Assembly: GCF_014805625.2 (NCBI RefSeq)
Contig: NW_023998514.1
Span: forward strand, 16,304-80,303
Source: Glossina fuscipes
Lineage: Eukaryota; Arthropoda; Insecta; Diptera; Glossinidae
DNA: 64,000 nt
Reading direction: 5' to 3'
Every line of letters begins with the position of its first letter. Positions within the stretch are counted from its first letter, which is position 1. This document shows positions 47,896 to 60,376 of this stretch, one piece after another. A program made the position numbers and the translations under genes. The notes beneath the pieces are model-generated. The model was not told the DNA's origin. It searched no databases and saw nothing but the letters and a program-made list of their open reading frames with translations.

Positions 47896-48600
47896 ACACT
47901 AATACTGTTCCCTTCCAGATGTAATTCAGCTTTGACACTTTTTAGACTCAAGCCGTCTTAGAAGATTTTTCAATTTTCGTATACTGCAGATTACATGCTC
48001 CTTTCTTTGAATAAATCTAAAATTCAACGCTCTTCAAATGGAATCATGTTTTTACATTTTCCTATTTTACCAATGATCATTAGACTCTTAATCATATCGT
48101 AGAAAGTAATAAATTCAATTTGGCTGAGGTCGAATCTTTGCTTTCACCACAGTTCATCTACCACATTTCATTTCATTCAACATTCGTACTACAAGTTATT
48201 ACTAATAAAATAATTTTAAACATTGTGCCTTATGATTAACGCGCATAAAACCTCAAAGGTTTCAAAAAGAAGGAAAATTTAATCACTTGTAAGCTTGTGT
48301 GGGCATGGCCGATTTTTTCCATTTTTGCACATACATATTAAAGTTTTCCGTAAAGTAAATCTATAAAATTTCAGTGTTCATAATTTGTGAGCAATTACTA
48401 AAAAGCCCACAACGAAGTTGCGTTCACGTTTTGCTTTATTGCGGATGTGTACTGTGACCAATTTGTTCTATCTTCAATATCAACTTCCAATATTTCGACA
48501 AAATTTAAAGTCCATATCCTTTTCTGAAACTTCCTTTTGGTGTTTCAAACATTGTGGCGAAAGCCTTATACCTTCATCAGCTGGTGGGCATAATAAAGAA
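47896..48600. other. unassigned stretch
   Basis: Nothing recognised. The frame 48418-48630 (70 codons) runs into the tail of the next LINE relic and is probably fortuitous. Confidence 0.35.
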
Positions 48601-48604
48601 ATAA

Positions 48605-49340
48605 GAAATATAAAAGTCGTGTATAAATAAAGAATAAAAAAAAGGAAAACAAAAACAAAATGTCACGAAAAAAAATGTACGCTTTTAGTTAAGCGTCACA
48701 CTCGCAGCCTGTATAGAGCCAAGCTAGGGGTGAACCACTAAACCGATGCAAACTTGCAAACCAAACCAACCAAAAAAGAAGTGAACGTAATTAGTTGTGA
48801 CTCATACGAAGATTATAATATTGGAGGTTAATGTACATCTGTCGTAGTCAAAACACACAAATTAGGGAGACTTGATTTGATAGTATTTAAAAAGAGAAAA
48901 TTACATATATCATTTAGGCTTTTGCAAAACATCCTGAACGTAATGAAAAGTTCGTAATTACATCTACACTGACTAAGTGTTATGAAAATAAATTTTCTAG
49001 AAAAACGGCTGCGTACATTGAATTTAATCTTTTCTCAAACTGTAGGCTGTGTGTAGCAATATTTATTAACTTAACTAAGAACGAAGCACTGCTAAAGATA
49101 GGTTAAGAAAAGCAATCCACTTTTATAAAGTGAATCAACGTAACAGCTATAAAAACGATAATATATGACCAAGGCGTATTCAAATATTGGTCTCACTCAG
49201 GTATAATCTCTTTGTTACGTATGGGGGGTGAAACTTTTTAGATCTCCGTTTAAAAAGCCAAGCGTCGATTTGACTTCATTAAATGAAGAGCCTAATCTGA
49301 CGATTGAGACGCAATCTTTGGGTAAATAAAAGCCATATAT
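48605..49340 (-). pseudogene. CR1-like LINE 3' end relic
   Basis: The minus strand shows an A/T-rich tail (AAATAAAGAATAAAAA at 48623 on the plus strand is its complement side). It then has a 3' UTR with the family words CTCGCAGCCTGTA (48700) and ACCGATGCAAAC (48742), matching 38624-38675 and 60144-60190. Further on is an ORF2 C-terminal part (CATTTAGGCTTTTGCAAAA near 48910, compare 60470). About 700 bases are traceable. Confidence 0.75.
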
Positions 49341-49946
49341 CCATAAACTAATCTAAATGTTCCAATCTTCTGAAATAACTGGGATACTTAATGGCAAATG
49401 TGTTCCTCGTTAAGAATGGCAACTTCTTGCGTTTTTATAAGTTTAGCCCCACAAAGTTATATGACCATTAGGTAAGCCATTTATTTAGAAATAGAGTCAG
49501 GCGGAAAACATAGAAATTATAATTGAACCAGTAACGAATATTTGATATCATAGAAATTATGTAAATAATAATGTCTTTGAAATACAAAAGTGCTCTGCTG
49601 CAAAATATTGTATATGCAATAGCGATTCCAAAAAATATAATCTTATATACATATTTAAAAAAGAGAGTAATTATATGTGAACACAAACAACATTAGATTT
49701 TAATAAAATATGAATTCCCTGATCTCTAAAAACTATACTTATATATGTTATATGTAAAAATGCATGCACAATAAGTTGGCTAAAAAGAAGGACTTTGCTA
49801 AAACTATGTAAGTTTTTATTTTACCTTTTGAACATAAAAACTATGCAGCCACTTCTTAAGCGTAATGAATGAAATCTATTATTCATAATTACCCAAAAAT
49901 AGTAGTTCTCCCTATTTGATGGATGTTAAACGAGATTCAATAACAG

Positions 49947-50004
49947 TACATTGTATTTAAATAAAAATACATTGTATTTAAATAACAATACATTGTATTT
50001 AATC
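49947..50004 (+). repeat. 21-bp tandem repeat, about 2.8 units
   Basis: TACATTGTATTTAAATAA starts at 49947 and 49968, and TACATTGTATTTAA again at 49989. The period is exactly 21. Confidence 0.9.
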
Positions 50005-50654
50005 TGAAAAAAATCTACTAAAGCAGCTCCTAATTTACACTGCCATGTAAATTTGATAAGCGAGTTGTAAGTAAAGCAAAGAACACAACAAACGTATAAA
50101 TTAAAGAAATTTTCGTTCAGCAATATCAAGCTTAGACGTCACTTTGGAAATTCAAGCATCAAAGACCAAATTATGTGTATTTTTATCAGAATAAATTTAT
50201 TGTCAAATATGAGAGATTTACTAATATTAGAATATTCTTTGTAATAAAACAAAAGAAAACAAAAAAATGTATGAATATAAAAATATAAACATGGAATACA
50301 TTTTTTTTTTTTGACAGAAAGGTGGCGTAGGGGTCGTCGGACCTAACTTCGGACTTCCCCATTACAATCTATCGGCTGAAGGAGATCATATGTAGGGTAC
50401 AGAATGCTCCACGACTTACGATATGTCCGTTCGGAAAGTAGGTTTTGTCCGTCCGTTTGTTTTATACATGGTGAATGTATGTATTTCTTTTAGATGTAAC
50501 CGTCTGCGAATTGTCCGTGAAACAAATATACAAAACTCCTCATATCTGCCAAACTACCTAGCTCAGTAATGACACTTGCGTCTGTCTCTACAAACTCCGA
50601 TCGTCTTCAAGTGATACTTACGATAGTCAGACAGACAGAGTGGATTATTACACA

Positions 50655-50725
50655 AACATATATATATATATTTATATACATATATATATATCTAAATACA
50701 TCTATGCATATATATATATATATAT
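50655..50725 (+). repeat. (TA)n/(ATAC)n microsatellite
   Basis: Several TA runs separated by TTTATACATA and CTAAATACATC. A 66-codon ORF (50640-50840) that reads through it is an artefact of the repeat. Confidence 0.85.
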
Positions 50726-51879
50726 TATCGCATTCTGCCCTCTAAATCCCTTTACCTATATCGAACATAATTTTAAGAACATATTTATCCGCCAAGTCGT
50801 AACGGCTGAACGATTAATAATGGAACGGTTTGACACTTGAACACGAAGAAATTACTTTGAGCTTATAAACCTATGTCTAATAACGTTACATTCAAGCGAA
50901 GCCGAAGCCATTCTCACTTCGCCTGTTACTTCGCGATTTCCGTTCTTAACCAACTGTGAGCACGGTAGACGAAGAGATTGAGATTATTAGTGCAGTCTGC
51001 AATCTTGGCTTCGTGCTCAATTTTCACTAGGGCGCTGAAGATCCTGTTAATTTTACGATAACGCGTATTCATAACATCTTGAGGAAGCTGCGGTCACGTT
51101 CCTCTTCCTATCTTTGCTAAGTTAAGATCGATTAAAGGCCAACATGTGGTGCTCATGTCATGTTGTCGAAACATATATAACAAATGAGATTGTGATTCTA
51201 GCAATAAATAAAAAGGTGTCCATAACAAGTACGCCAAGACCGCTTTCAATAAATACAGGTGTGATTGAGTATCTCAGTTTCCGGGCTTTCGTTCCAAGAA
51301 ATTTGTATATGAAATAAATTGAAACTTTCGATTGTTTAGTAATTATACTTTATTTTTATAGTATTATTATAGTTTACTTATTATAATAAGGAATATTACA
51401 AGGGAAAGAACTCGTTCCTAACTGACCTGCTAGCTCTTGGAAAGATGATAGTGCGTGTATGGGTGTGCTTACAACAACAAGCAACAATCTATGATTAAAC
51501 TTGGAAAAGTTTCAGACTAAGTAACCAGACTACCCCAAAGGGAAGAGAAACTATATACACGCGATTATTCCATGTGTGTCTTTCTCTGCTATGCTTGTAT
51601 GCACATATAAAGGGTCTCTTTTGGGATGAACTCAAGCAGGTACGACGATAAGAAAATATGCTTCAATGGTTTACGGTCGTAATTACTAAAAGAAACGATA
51701 TTAATCTAAGAAAGATCAGGTGTGATGGGATTATTCAAGATGTTTATGGAATTCAACTTCATTCAAATATGTATGATGTACGTACATAAAGGATGCCCTA
51801 AAAGTTGTACAATAAATTGCTAGCGAACCCCCCACACTCTAAAAAAAAAAGAATAATTGACAGCTGACAGCTCATGGTA

Positions 51880-52600
51880 AGTAAAACCGGGGCATTACAC
51901 GACAGAGCAACGCGTGCTTCAAAAAAAATTAAAATTTGGCGGACACAGTTCGCAAATTTCGCATCAAAATATTGGTTGAATTTCGTCAACAGTGGAGAAG
52001 CGTGAGAATGTTAGCGAAAATAGAGGAACATCAATTCGTCGTCGCGTACACTAACTGAAGATCTGTATTTTCCTGCTTATAACGTTCACTCGACACAAAA
52101 ACATTAATGAGCATCCATAGCGAAGAGGGTTCGTTAAATGGATTATTGAACATAAACAATTGGATGGTATTTATTCGAGCAAAATCATCCTAATTGATGA
52201 AGCTGATTTTCGCATTGATGGCTTCGTTAATTGTCAAAATTGCCGCATTAGGGATTCAAAGGGACGATTTTGATGTGACCACGAGGTTTCAAAAAGGCGA
52301 TGGCACATGTCATACATTCCGTGGAAAAATTCAATTATTGCATAAAATATTCCTTTGTCGCGTGCTCTCTCGTTCCAGTGATCAAAATCGGGGAACAACA
52401 TAATGTGGTTTAACACCACCGGAATTTTTTTTTGTGGGATTATTTGAAGCCGAAGGTCTACGTCACCAAGCCCACAACAAGTCTTACATTGAAGGAGGAG
52501 TTTGAACGTTGCATCAATGAAATTCATATTTACTCAAACTTCTTTTGGACAATTTCGATAAAAGAGGGCATATGCCCCAGCAAAGCAGTGAAAGCCACTT
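51880..52600 (+). pseudogene. Tc1/mariner-superfamily transposase relic
   Basis: Pieces appear in the right order for the large insect Tc1/mariner group. An N-terminal TSIRRRVH (about 52030, family 'tSIRRRsq') comes first. RGFVKWIIEHKQLDG (52127-52171) follows, then SKIILIDEADFRIDGFVN (52179-52232, holding the first catalytic Asp). Next is GDGTCHTFRGKIQLL (about 52295-52340, second Asp in DGxTCH), and FLWDYLKPKVYVTKP (about 52430-52475), the signature beside the third acidic residue. The last CD is replaced by PE. The stretch between the first and second Asp is largely deleted. No matching terminal repeats were found. It is inactive. Confidence 0.85.
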
Positions 52601-53160
52601 TCCCGATCTGCTATTTCACTCATAATCCTATTTTATATGCACTATAATTCATTAAAAAACCTACACTTAAAAAAATTACTCTGTTGTCTATTTATTTCAA
52701 ACCGTGTATAAATTTTGGAACACTTTTTATATAGTCCGTATGCAAGAGGGCAATTCAGACCTTATGCTGTTTGAGTAAATTAAAGTATTAAAATAAGTAA
52801 ATGTCTGCAAAAACTTTGTGCGCGCTAAGATAGCGTAGCGGGGTGGATAAAAATAATTTGATACTTATAAACAAGCAAAAGGTTATATAAAATAAGTAAC
52901 ATCATATGTGGGTGAACTGCTACTTATTCTAAAATTGCATCTGTATCTATGAGTGACTCCTATACCATATAATGGAATTTTTAGAACTTAATCTGGTTCA
53001 TAATCGTGCCGCATTCTTGTTCTTTACTTTGTTCTGAGAATAAGTAATCATAAAAACTTTATTGGCTACAAAAAGTAAGCAAAAGATCATTAACTTTAAT
53101 TAAGTTGCTTTTTCAATGAATAGGCGGGTTAAGTAATTTCATTATTTTTTATTTTTACAG

Positions 53161-53196
53161 AATGGACTTTCGCTTGACCCTCTGCCAGCCAAAAAG
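53161..53196 (+). CDS. candidate 36-nt host microexon
   Basis: A good acceptor (TTTTTTATTTTTACAG, ending at 53160) precedes 36 bases rich in G and C, followed by a donor AAG|GTATGC at 53197. In frame 0 it reads NGLSLDPLPAKK with no stop. A second frame is also open. The length is a multiple of three, so skipping or including it would preserve the reading frame, as in alternatively used neuronal microexons. The base composition stands out from the surrounding AT-rich DNA. I cannot name the gene. If real, the window is an intron of a + strand gene. Confidence 0.4.
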
Positions 53197-53289
53197 GTAT
53201 GCTTGTAATTCTTTTTCCGGAAATAATATAAAAGATTGATGTAAATATTTTTATATTAGAGCGCTTCTATAATAAGAGTTGTTAACACT

Positions 53290-55870
53290 ATGATGAACGA
53301 TTGAACACGATACAAATGGTCAATAGAAAACTATAACGCAAAGATTGATACCTTGAGCATTTCAGATTCGCTTTACAGTATAGAGAAACAATCCCAATCG
53401 CGCAAGTTAAAAACGATTTCAAATAATCGCTGGAAACGTGTACTGTAAGCAAATAATAAACATCTTTAAATTGTTTACATAAAATGCGGAAAGAAACTGT
53501 GACTTTCAAAGTGTGTGAGGAGTATAAAGGCTTGCCACCATTTGCATACATTAATACATCCGCATATTGAATTACACTGCGGAGATCATTAAAAACAGAC
53601 AAGACAAAAGGCGACATATAAAACTCCCCTGCGTTACTCCGGATTTCATCCATAAATTCTCGCGAATTGTCCAAACCTCTTTTTGCGCGATCCGTAAGAC
53701 AAGAACGGAACGATTTTTCAAGGTCACTCAAACAATTTTTCTACCTTAAAATTGCGTGGGCCATGACCAACCAACTTACTTACTAAAATCCGTATAAATA
53801 AGATCTGTCCGGACGCTGTTTTTAAATAATAAATATAAAAATTAAGATATAACAAGCGAATTCTAAGAGATTGGTAACAGCGAATTTGTCCTTGAGAAAA
53901 TCATGCTGATGTGGTGAGACTACTGATTTTATGTATATGTTGTAAGATTTTCAAAAACTGTTACTATAAAGGAGAGTTTCGTAATACTTCCGTAGTCCTC
54001 TCTAGATTACCTACGGCTTATGTAACAGTAGAATATAATTAAATTTCCAGATATCAGAAAAAATCCCACTAGTTAGAGACAAATTTAACAAATCCCTATT
54101 TGGTTTTACTAACATTTTCGCACAATTTACGAAAATACTCAAGGAAATTCCATCCGAACCGAAGAGGCAGAAATATTTTAACCCTAACAGTTAAAAACGT
54201 CAGAATGCGATATTCTTATATTAGAGAAAATATCGTAATTCTCAACACGGTAGGGATAGCTAACTATATCCGTTTAGAAATATTTTGCGACTTATATTCT
54301 CCAGTACCGTCAAGATATATATATGGATTGCAATCCACAAGCCCTTTTTCGAGAGTTCACCAGACAATTTAGCATTCCTTTTAAAATTCAAGCTTACCTT
54401 CTGCAATTAGTTTGAGTAACATCCATTACTATCAGTTAAGAATCTCCGAAAACATAAGCGAACATGTAAGAAGCAAAAACTATAGCACAACCGCCTTTTC
54501 TGAACTTTTTAAAGAGCCTTTAAATTTCTTCGTCCACCATGGAAAGTACCTAGACGTATTTCCAACCGGATTTGACGGCACATAGCACAGAAATGTAGAT
54601 TTTAACGTATCATAAAAGAACCTCAAGCGGTTATCAAGATCATTATTGCAAGAGTCCCGCTTTATCACATTTAATGGGTGTACAGTGTTTCGTACTATGT
54701 TTTAAAAAAAATATATTCTTGTTCCTTGATATCAGGTTCACTCATTCGTACGACTTGACATCGAAAGAAATACAAACCTTCGGCTGAAAACCATCTTCCT
54801 GCTGGAAAAAGGGACTAATACAACTTATTGATAGGTCTATTGTGTTTGAAAATACTAAATCCAAAAATTTGTTACCTTATTCAATAAGATCAAGGTCAAC
54901 ACATACATATATATTTTCAACTAATTAGTTATAACGAACCGATGCATAATACGGAACATAAAACCCCCCTTTCTGACCAAATTTACGCTCTATACTCGGC
55001 ATATTAAAATCTATCATCATGACAAAAACATCGCTCGATCCCATAGAATCAAGCACTTGCCGAATGGAAGTGAGGTGGTGTGAGTACGCCGGCGTGCATA
55101 AATTCCACACTATCTAAATTAGAAAGTGAGATCAATCTTGCCAGAATTGCGGAACGCACTGCAATTAAAACCTATCATACTTATCACGTCAATATACTTG
55201 ATATTTTGGACAGAAAATTTTCAAACTATTTTCCTCCGATTTCAATCATGTTTCAGTGAACGCAATCAGCTGAAATTCACAGAAAAATTAAAATACCAGC
55301 CGCAAAGCTTTTTCCCAAAACCCCCTACGTATTGATAAAATATTCCAAAACTAAACGGATACAGAGTCAGCACACGGTTTATTTCCATTCCATTCCAAGT
55401 TGATTCGTATTCCTATAAATAAACCCTTTTACCAGTACACCATCCGGCCAGAATTGCTTCTTTACCAACTGCTCAAATAAGTCAGGTGGCCACTGAAACT
55501 TGAATGATGACATGTCTTCTCCCAGCACAACGTTCAACATAAATGCACTTGTAGCTGAAGCCTCAGTTTCCGATACTGTTCGATGTATGTAATTCATCAT
55601 CATCTCAGTTCCCACATTCGTGTCTAATCACGACACAAAAACCGGTTTATATGAAGGACTTACGACAAATCCCCGGCGACGCCATCTAGTATCATCTTGG
55701 AATTAGAGCTAGATATAATTTTAGAAATCAGCGCAGAGGTATGTTGGACATCTCCACTTGATCTGACACAGTTGTTGCGAGTGAATCCACACTCGCCTTC
55801 CTACCAACCGAATTCAGGTAGTCATTTAACTTAACATCCGCGCCATTGAGCATACAATTTGGCGGAATCA
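53290..55870 (-). pseudogene. CR1-like LINE, strongly decayed copy
   Basis: Minus-strand pieces keep the family order. There is an ORF1 end KQFWPDGVLVKGFI (about 55475-55430, compare KPMWPVGSLIKEFI at 63.1 kb). The endonuclease reads SSDVFVMMIDFNMPSIE (about 55040-54985, compare LGDFNLPQ; Gly replaced by Ile). A linker RYFPWWTKKFKGSLKSSEK follows (about 54550-54490), then an RT loop LMYANGGKPLYSS (53565-53525) where YADD is lost. The RT region 53800-53920 also matches 43480-43570 in DNA. The 5' limit near 55870 follows from an ORF1-like MLNGADVKLNDYLNSVGRK segment. Stops are everywhere. Confidence 0.7.
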
Positions 55871-55879
55871 TTATTTATA

Positions 55880-56385
55880 TTTTCATTTCTGTTTAACGAA
55901 CATATTTTCATAATGAATGCAGTATTTATTTTTCTCTAGACTCTAAACTGGAAACAAGGAAATTCTTAACTGAAGTGTTTCTTTTTGCCTTCTCTAAAAG
56001 GTCACTTTACTTTTTCCGTAAGTCAAACTGTGATTTGTCCATGCGAAGGCAGTATATTTAAGATTTACATAACTATATCAGTTATCTTGCGTAGGTGTGT
56101 AGGTTTCAATGAAAGAAAATAAAAACGATTGTGTACTGGAATTAAAAGCATGATTAAAACCAGTAAACTGCCTTCAGAATAATCTTAGCTTCCCGATATA
56201 GAGGCAGTTAAGTATATTTTATGAGTTGCTCCAAACAAAGAAAACTATCACTGGGAATAGTGGTAGAAAAACTGAGATATTCAAAACGAAAACCACATGG
56301 GCGAAGATGCGGAAATGTGCTGTATGGTAAAACCCGCCTAGAAAACGAGACGTTACTCCTTCCTATTAACACTAGCTTCCGTGGA
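55880..56385. other. unassigned stretch
   Basis: Nothing recognised. It may contain the missing part of the mariner relic just downstream on the plus strand coordinate axis, but no motif was seen. Confidence 0.35.
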
Positions 56386-56740
56386 TGGCATAAGTCATGA
56401 TACGTAGCGGTTTACATTGGAAAGTCCCTGCGGTATCGAGCTTCTTCTTGTAATCTGCTCATTTTAAATTATTCCAAACTGTCATGTGGTTGACTTTTTT
56501 AGTGACTGCAAGGTGCATCTTTGAAGGGAATCGGGCAAACAACTCTTGGTTTCTTCGTTCACTCACAGCATTCTCACCGTTCACCTCACAAACTTCTTTT
56601 ATAATGAAAAAGCGTGACGTATTTTTTCAGATGTTCCACTCATTTTCAAATCAATATAACTTGTCTACAAGCAAGAAATTAGAAAATTATCTTCATAAAA
56701 AATTTTACCTTTTAAGCACATGTTCGTTTGATATGATCCG
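56385..56740 (-). pseudogene. mariner transposase N-terminal relic
   Basis: On the minus strand, a LFHYKRSL-like start (near 56610) lies where mariner has 'yefhkG..A'. ENAVSERRNQELFARF follows (about 56580-56530), then KDAP-like residues in an alternative frame (compare 'FDLEDAPRSGRP'). The helix-turn-helix end HMTVWNNLK and DYKKKLDTAG (about 56490-56440) correspond to 'TVLNHLKKAGYKKKLD'. The block between the two DNA-binding units is deleted, and the catalytic half is absent. The relic is similar in extent to the one at 3.3 kb but is a separate insertion. Confidence 0.72.
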
Positions 56741-57690
56741 ATGAGTGTCGCCCTACATATAAACGTCAACACCATCCCGCGGAAAGAAACGCGGAGAATT
56801 TTCAATATGACCTAATAGTTTTCTGATGTGCACCTGATCGTCTGTACATAAAAGTGATCGCACTAATAGAATTTGTACAAGATGTCGTTGACGAAACACT
56901 TTCAAGTTTCCCGAGTGCCTCTGCTTTAGTATTCCTCGAGACTTCAACAAAAAACCTCTCTATATGTTCCACATTAGGATAGACAATTTATCCCGATATT
57001 TCCCGTTCGATATTTATCGAACCAAATAGAATGCATGTCATTTATACGATTACTTTTTAATTTTGCTACATTCCGATTATTCTTACCTCTTATTATCTTT
57101 CCCGTTGTAATACGCAACTGTGACAATCTTCTGTTGCCGTTTTACATAAATTTTTATAAGTTAGAAGTAAGGAGAGAAAAAAGAGATTAAGAAATAACGT
57201 AACACGTTTGGCCGCCGATACCTCTACTAATGATATCAAAGAACTTCAAATATGCAGTAGCTAAAGAGGTGTCTCCTTTTTAAAATTACAAGCCCATTGA
57301 ACAAAACGATTATTAGCTCTGGGCGATAGAACTTATCCCCACGACAAGATCCAGAATTAATGACAATCCAGACTCCGCCTTTTGAAAAAACATAAAATTT
57401 TCTTTTCAATTATATATAAAAACTTAATCTCTAAAGTAAAGCAATTCTGTTTGTGATTTCCAGAAAAGTCTATATCTTCAATACGGAATTATTGAGTGTT
57501 TTACTTGCTCTGTCGACGTCTTTTTCCTTGTAGACACTTTCTCTGTATTGAAAACTAATTAGAACTCTACATCAATGCCAAGCGACGCCATAGCGCTTGT
57601 TTAATTTTATGTATTTAAATGCATTTAAATTATTTGTTAATAAATATTTCAAGTTTGTGCCACAAAAATTATAGAAAACACAACACCAAA
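56741..57690. other. unassigned stretch
   Basis: Minus-strand ORF 56753-56950 (65 codons, contains LLCTDDQVHIRKLLGHIENS) is unassigned and may continue the mariner-containing segment upstream. The rest is AT-rich without features. Confidence 0.35.
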
Positions 57691-57694
57691 ATAG

Positions 57695-58050
57695 AAATTT
57701 TTATTTTGTAATATATTATTGCACTGCTATAGTACTATTGTAATTGTATTGCGCTCGATTTCGACAATACGTAAGGCACCTTCAGTTGTCGACAATGCTC
57801 GAAATGTGCTGGGTTTTTTCGACATAAAATCTAAACAGCGCGATCGCGCTGCTTGGGATTCTCCGACAGAAAAGTATGTTTGCACTCTACCACTATGTGC
57901 GTTAAATTGGTTAATGATGAATATATGAGAACGTATTGATATAACTATTTATACAATTACAGACCACTTTTTTTTACAAAATCGTCATTGCTGGCAGATC
58001 TAGGCGTCGATGTGAAAGTTCGCTGTGATGAATATAAATGTGACATTTGA
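57695..58050 (+). CDS. candidate last two exons of a host gene
   Basis: An open frame from 57695 contains NVLGFFDIKSKQRDRAAWDS and reaches a strong donor, AAAA|GTATGT, at 57873/57874. An 89-nt intron ends TATACAATTACAG at 57962. The reading frame is preserved across the junction: the split codon AA|A gives Lys. The second exon continues with PLFFTKSSLLADLGVDVKV and ends at TGA 58048-58050. Intron size and signals are typical of flies. No in-frame ATG exists in the first exon, so earlier exons are implied. Its 5' edge could be an acceptor near 57732 or 57785. I do not recognise the product. Confidence 0.4.
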
Positions 58051-59940
58051 AGTTCCCATAAAATTGCACACACAATTGACTGGGAGCTACTGACACATAC
58101 GGCACGCTTTCACTTACTACCTATTAAACACACAGGCATATGCAATATTAGTTAATCTGTGGATACGTATGCATGTGAAAGCAATCGCACTAACATTTAT
58201 ATAAAAAATAAGCACAATTTCATGCAAAATAAAACTCTAACCAATCAAGGTGGTAAATAATTTACAAATCGCAATAATAGTTCGGTAATGCATTGGCAGC
58301 GGAGGTAGTAGTGGATGCAAACAACAAGCAGTCAGAGATCAAATCAATAAACTCCCACCGAGGTTTTGTTATTGATATTTCAAGATTTCAGTGTGTTACG
58401 TCAATCGTTTAGTTTGCCTCAATAGAAAAGACTTATACAATGTTATTCAAATGCAGTAGCAATCTATTAACTAATTTAGGGCGTTTCCATTTAAGCTTTA
58501 TAAAGAAAACTATTTTAGATGAAATAAGCGAACGCTTTCATTCAGAATTACGAAAAATTCAAAAAAAAGTACGTTAGAAAATAAACCGACTCAAAACCGA
58601 CTCGCAAATGGTATTGTTATAAACTTTTATTTAGCTAGCTGGACTAAAAGCGGGACGTTGTGCTACCTTCGTGATGAAATGTTCAGAAAAATTGCATTTC
58701 TTGCGCTTTGAAACCTTAAGCGCTCTAACGATCTATCTTTGAGAAAAAAATCTGAATTGTTCCTTCTTTTGCGCAATACAAAACTTATTTAAAACATTTG
58801 CTTACATTATATCCTTTTATGTATGAATACCCAGTTGTTATATTTAAACGCAAGTTGTAGTCTTTCTAACTTAAAAGTCTGTAGCGTACTGTGGTTTGGA
58901 TACGCTGCTTTTCCTCAGCACAGCGGCCAAGCAGGTAGAGTACTATATGTGAATCAACACACACACTATGCATTAATATAAACAGTATTGCAGCGTTTAA
59001 TACTCCTATCTTTCCATGGAAATGATGGCTGCACAAACCCTTATTGTTGCATTTTATTATAGCGATTGGATCACATGCTGAGCTGTTCTGCTTCTACGAA
59101 AGCTGTGATAATTTCAAAACAAGAATACAATCATGTATTCGTAATTGATTCGTATTTGTCCACCTAAAAAGCTTACTGGTTTACATTAACCACTGTAAGT
59201 TTAGTTACAATTATGTCAAAAGCCTTAAATACGTTAGCACTACATTGAAAAATTAAACATTTGTTATTATATTATTTCCGATGTCTACCATGAAACAAAT
59301 CCTATTTCTTAAAAACATTTATTTTTAAAACTTTATTATGTCAACTGTTTGCAGGACAACATAGACAAACAAAATATGAAATAATGGCCGAAATAAGCGG
59401 TTAATTTGAAACATGGGCGCAAACTCTTTAAAATTCGTACCTCCATACATGCATCCAGTGCCTTCTTTGATACCAATGTGTATACGAGCATACATAATCT
59501 CAATCTAATATTGCTTATATTGCCATCATCCTTAATATTGCTTCCAAAACTCGATGATTATGTTATTACGAAAACAATTTTAATTAAATTGTTGGACTTG
59601 AGTCGACTAATTACTGCGTTCAATCTTATAATCAGAGCAAACGCGACTATTTCTTCGCAAAGTCCCGAAAAAATTATATGTTTTCCATTAGAAAGCATTT
59701 TACTCAATAGTATAAATAGATTCCAAACTGGCTGTAGCTTTACTTTGGGTTTCGTGAAGAGCTTACTTCTCATAGTGGAAGTAGGTGTCGAGATTGTGGG
59801 GGAGGACATGGGCTAGGTGTCGTACAAGATTCAAAAACGAAGATGAAATTTGCCGAATTAGAACGTGTCGGAACGATGATAACTTTACATAATCCAGAAA
59901 TGTTATTACTGTAAACAATCCCTAAGTCAATACAGCCACA
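58051..59940. other. unassigned stretch with overlapping ORFs
   Basis: Two of the longest unexplained frames in the window overlap here: 59406-59816 on plus (136 codons, Ile/Leu-rich, begins MKHGRKLFKIRTS) and 59809-59558 on minus (83 codons, begins MSSPTISTPTSTMRSKLFTK). Neither shows a family motif. The minus frame has the more ordinary composition. A 16-base segment between CTTTTCCTCAG and GTAGAG near 58920 is too weak to call an exon. Confidence 0.3.
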
Positions 59941-59944
59941 ACTC

Positions 59945-60276
59945 CATTTATCTATTTATTTATTTTATTTATTCCACTTATACTAGAAACTCAACCAAAC
60001 AAATAACAGTCGAGTTCAATTGGCTCTTAATGCAAAACTTATATTAATTAACAATAAAATTGAGTATAAGCATAATAAAACAAATAAGAAGAAAAAAAAA
60101 AAGAAAAAAGAGCATGTACACTATCAGCAAAGGAGCACTTTTACAACCGGTACAGGACCAAATTGCAAATGAACCCCTAAGCCATCGCAAACATGCATAA
60201 GCCTGGCAACCGATAATAAATTGACAATAATTCACTTTCGAAACGTAACGACTTTTTAAGGATAAAAGCTAGTTTA
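59945..60276 (-). other. LINE 3' UTR and AATA tail
   Basis: The minus strand ends in repeated AATA/AAATA units after TTGGTTGAGTTTCTAGTATA. The same 3' end, with TGGAATAAATAAATAAAT, is found in the chimeric copies at 1220-1243 and 38438-38460. This confirms that those two were made through this family's 3' end. Confidence 0.85.
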
Positions 60277-60376
60277 NNNNNNNNNNNNNNNNNNNNNNNN
60301 NNNNNNNNNNNNNNNNNNNNNNNNNNNNNNNNNNNNNNNNNNNNNNNNNNNNNNNNNNNNNNNNNNNNNNNNNNNN
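60277..60376. other. assembly gap (100 N)
   Basis: Exactly 100 N, a standard scaffold placeholder. The six bases before it (AGTTTA) equal the six bases after it, which suggests the two contigs really overlap or abut. It lies at the stop codon of the LINE ORF2. Confidence 0.98.

Larger units (their letters stand above)
49340..51790. other. unassigned stretch with microsatellites
   Basis: AT-rich, with a 21-bp tandem repeat at 49947-50004 and (TA)/(ATAC) runs at 50655-50725. From 50310 to 50470 the sequence is richer in G and C (CGTAGGGGTCGTCGGACC), and again from 50880 to 51130. It resembles the edges of transposons, but no element could be named. Confidence 0.4.

Noticed and set aside
50640..50840. 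66-codon ORF
   Set aside because: It reads through a TA/ATAC microsatellite, so the Ile/Tyr repeats are an artefact.
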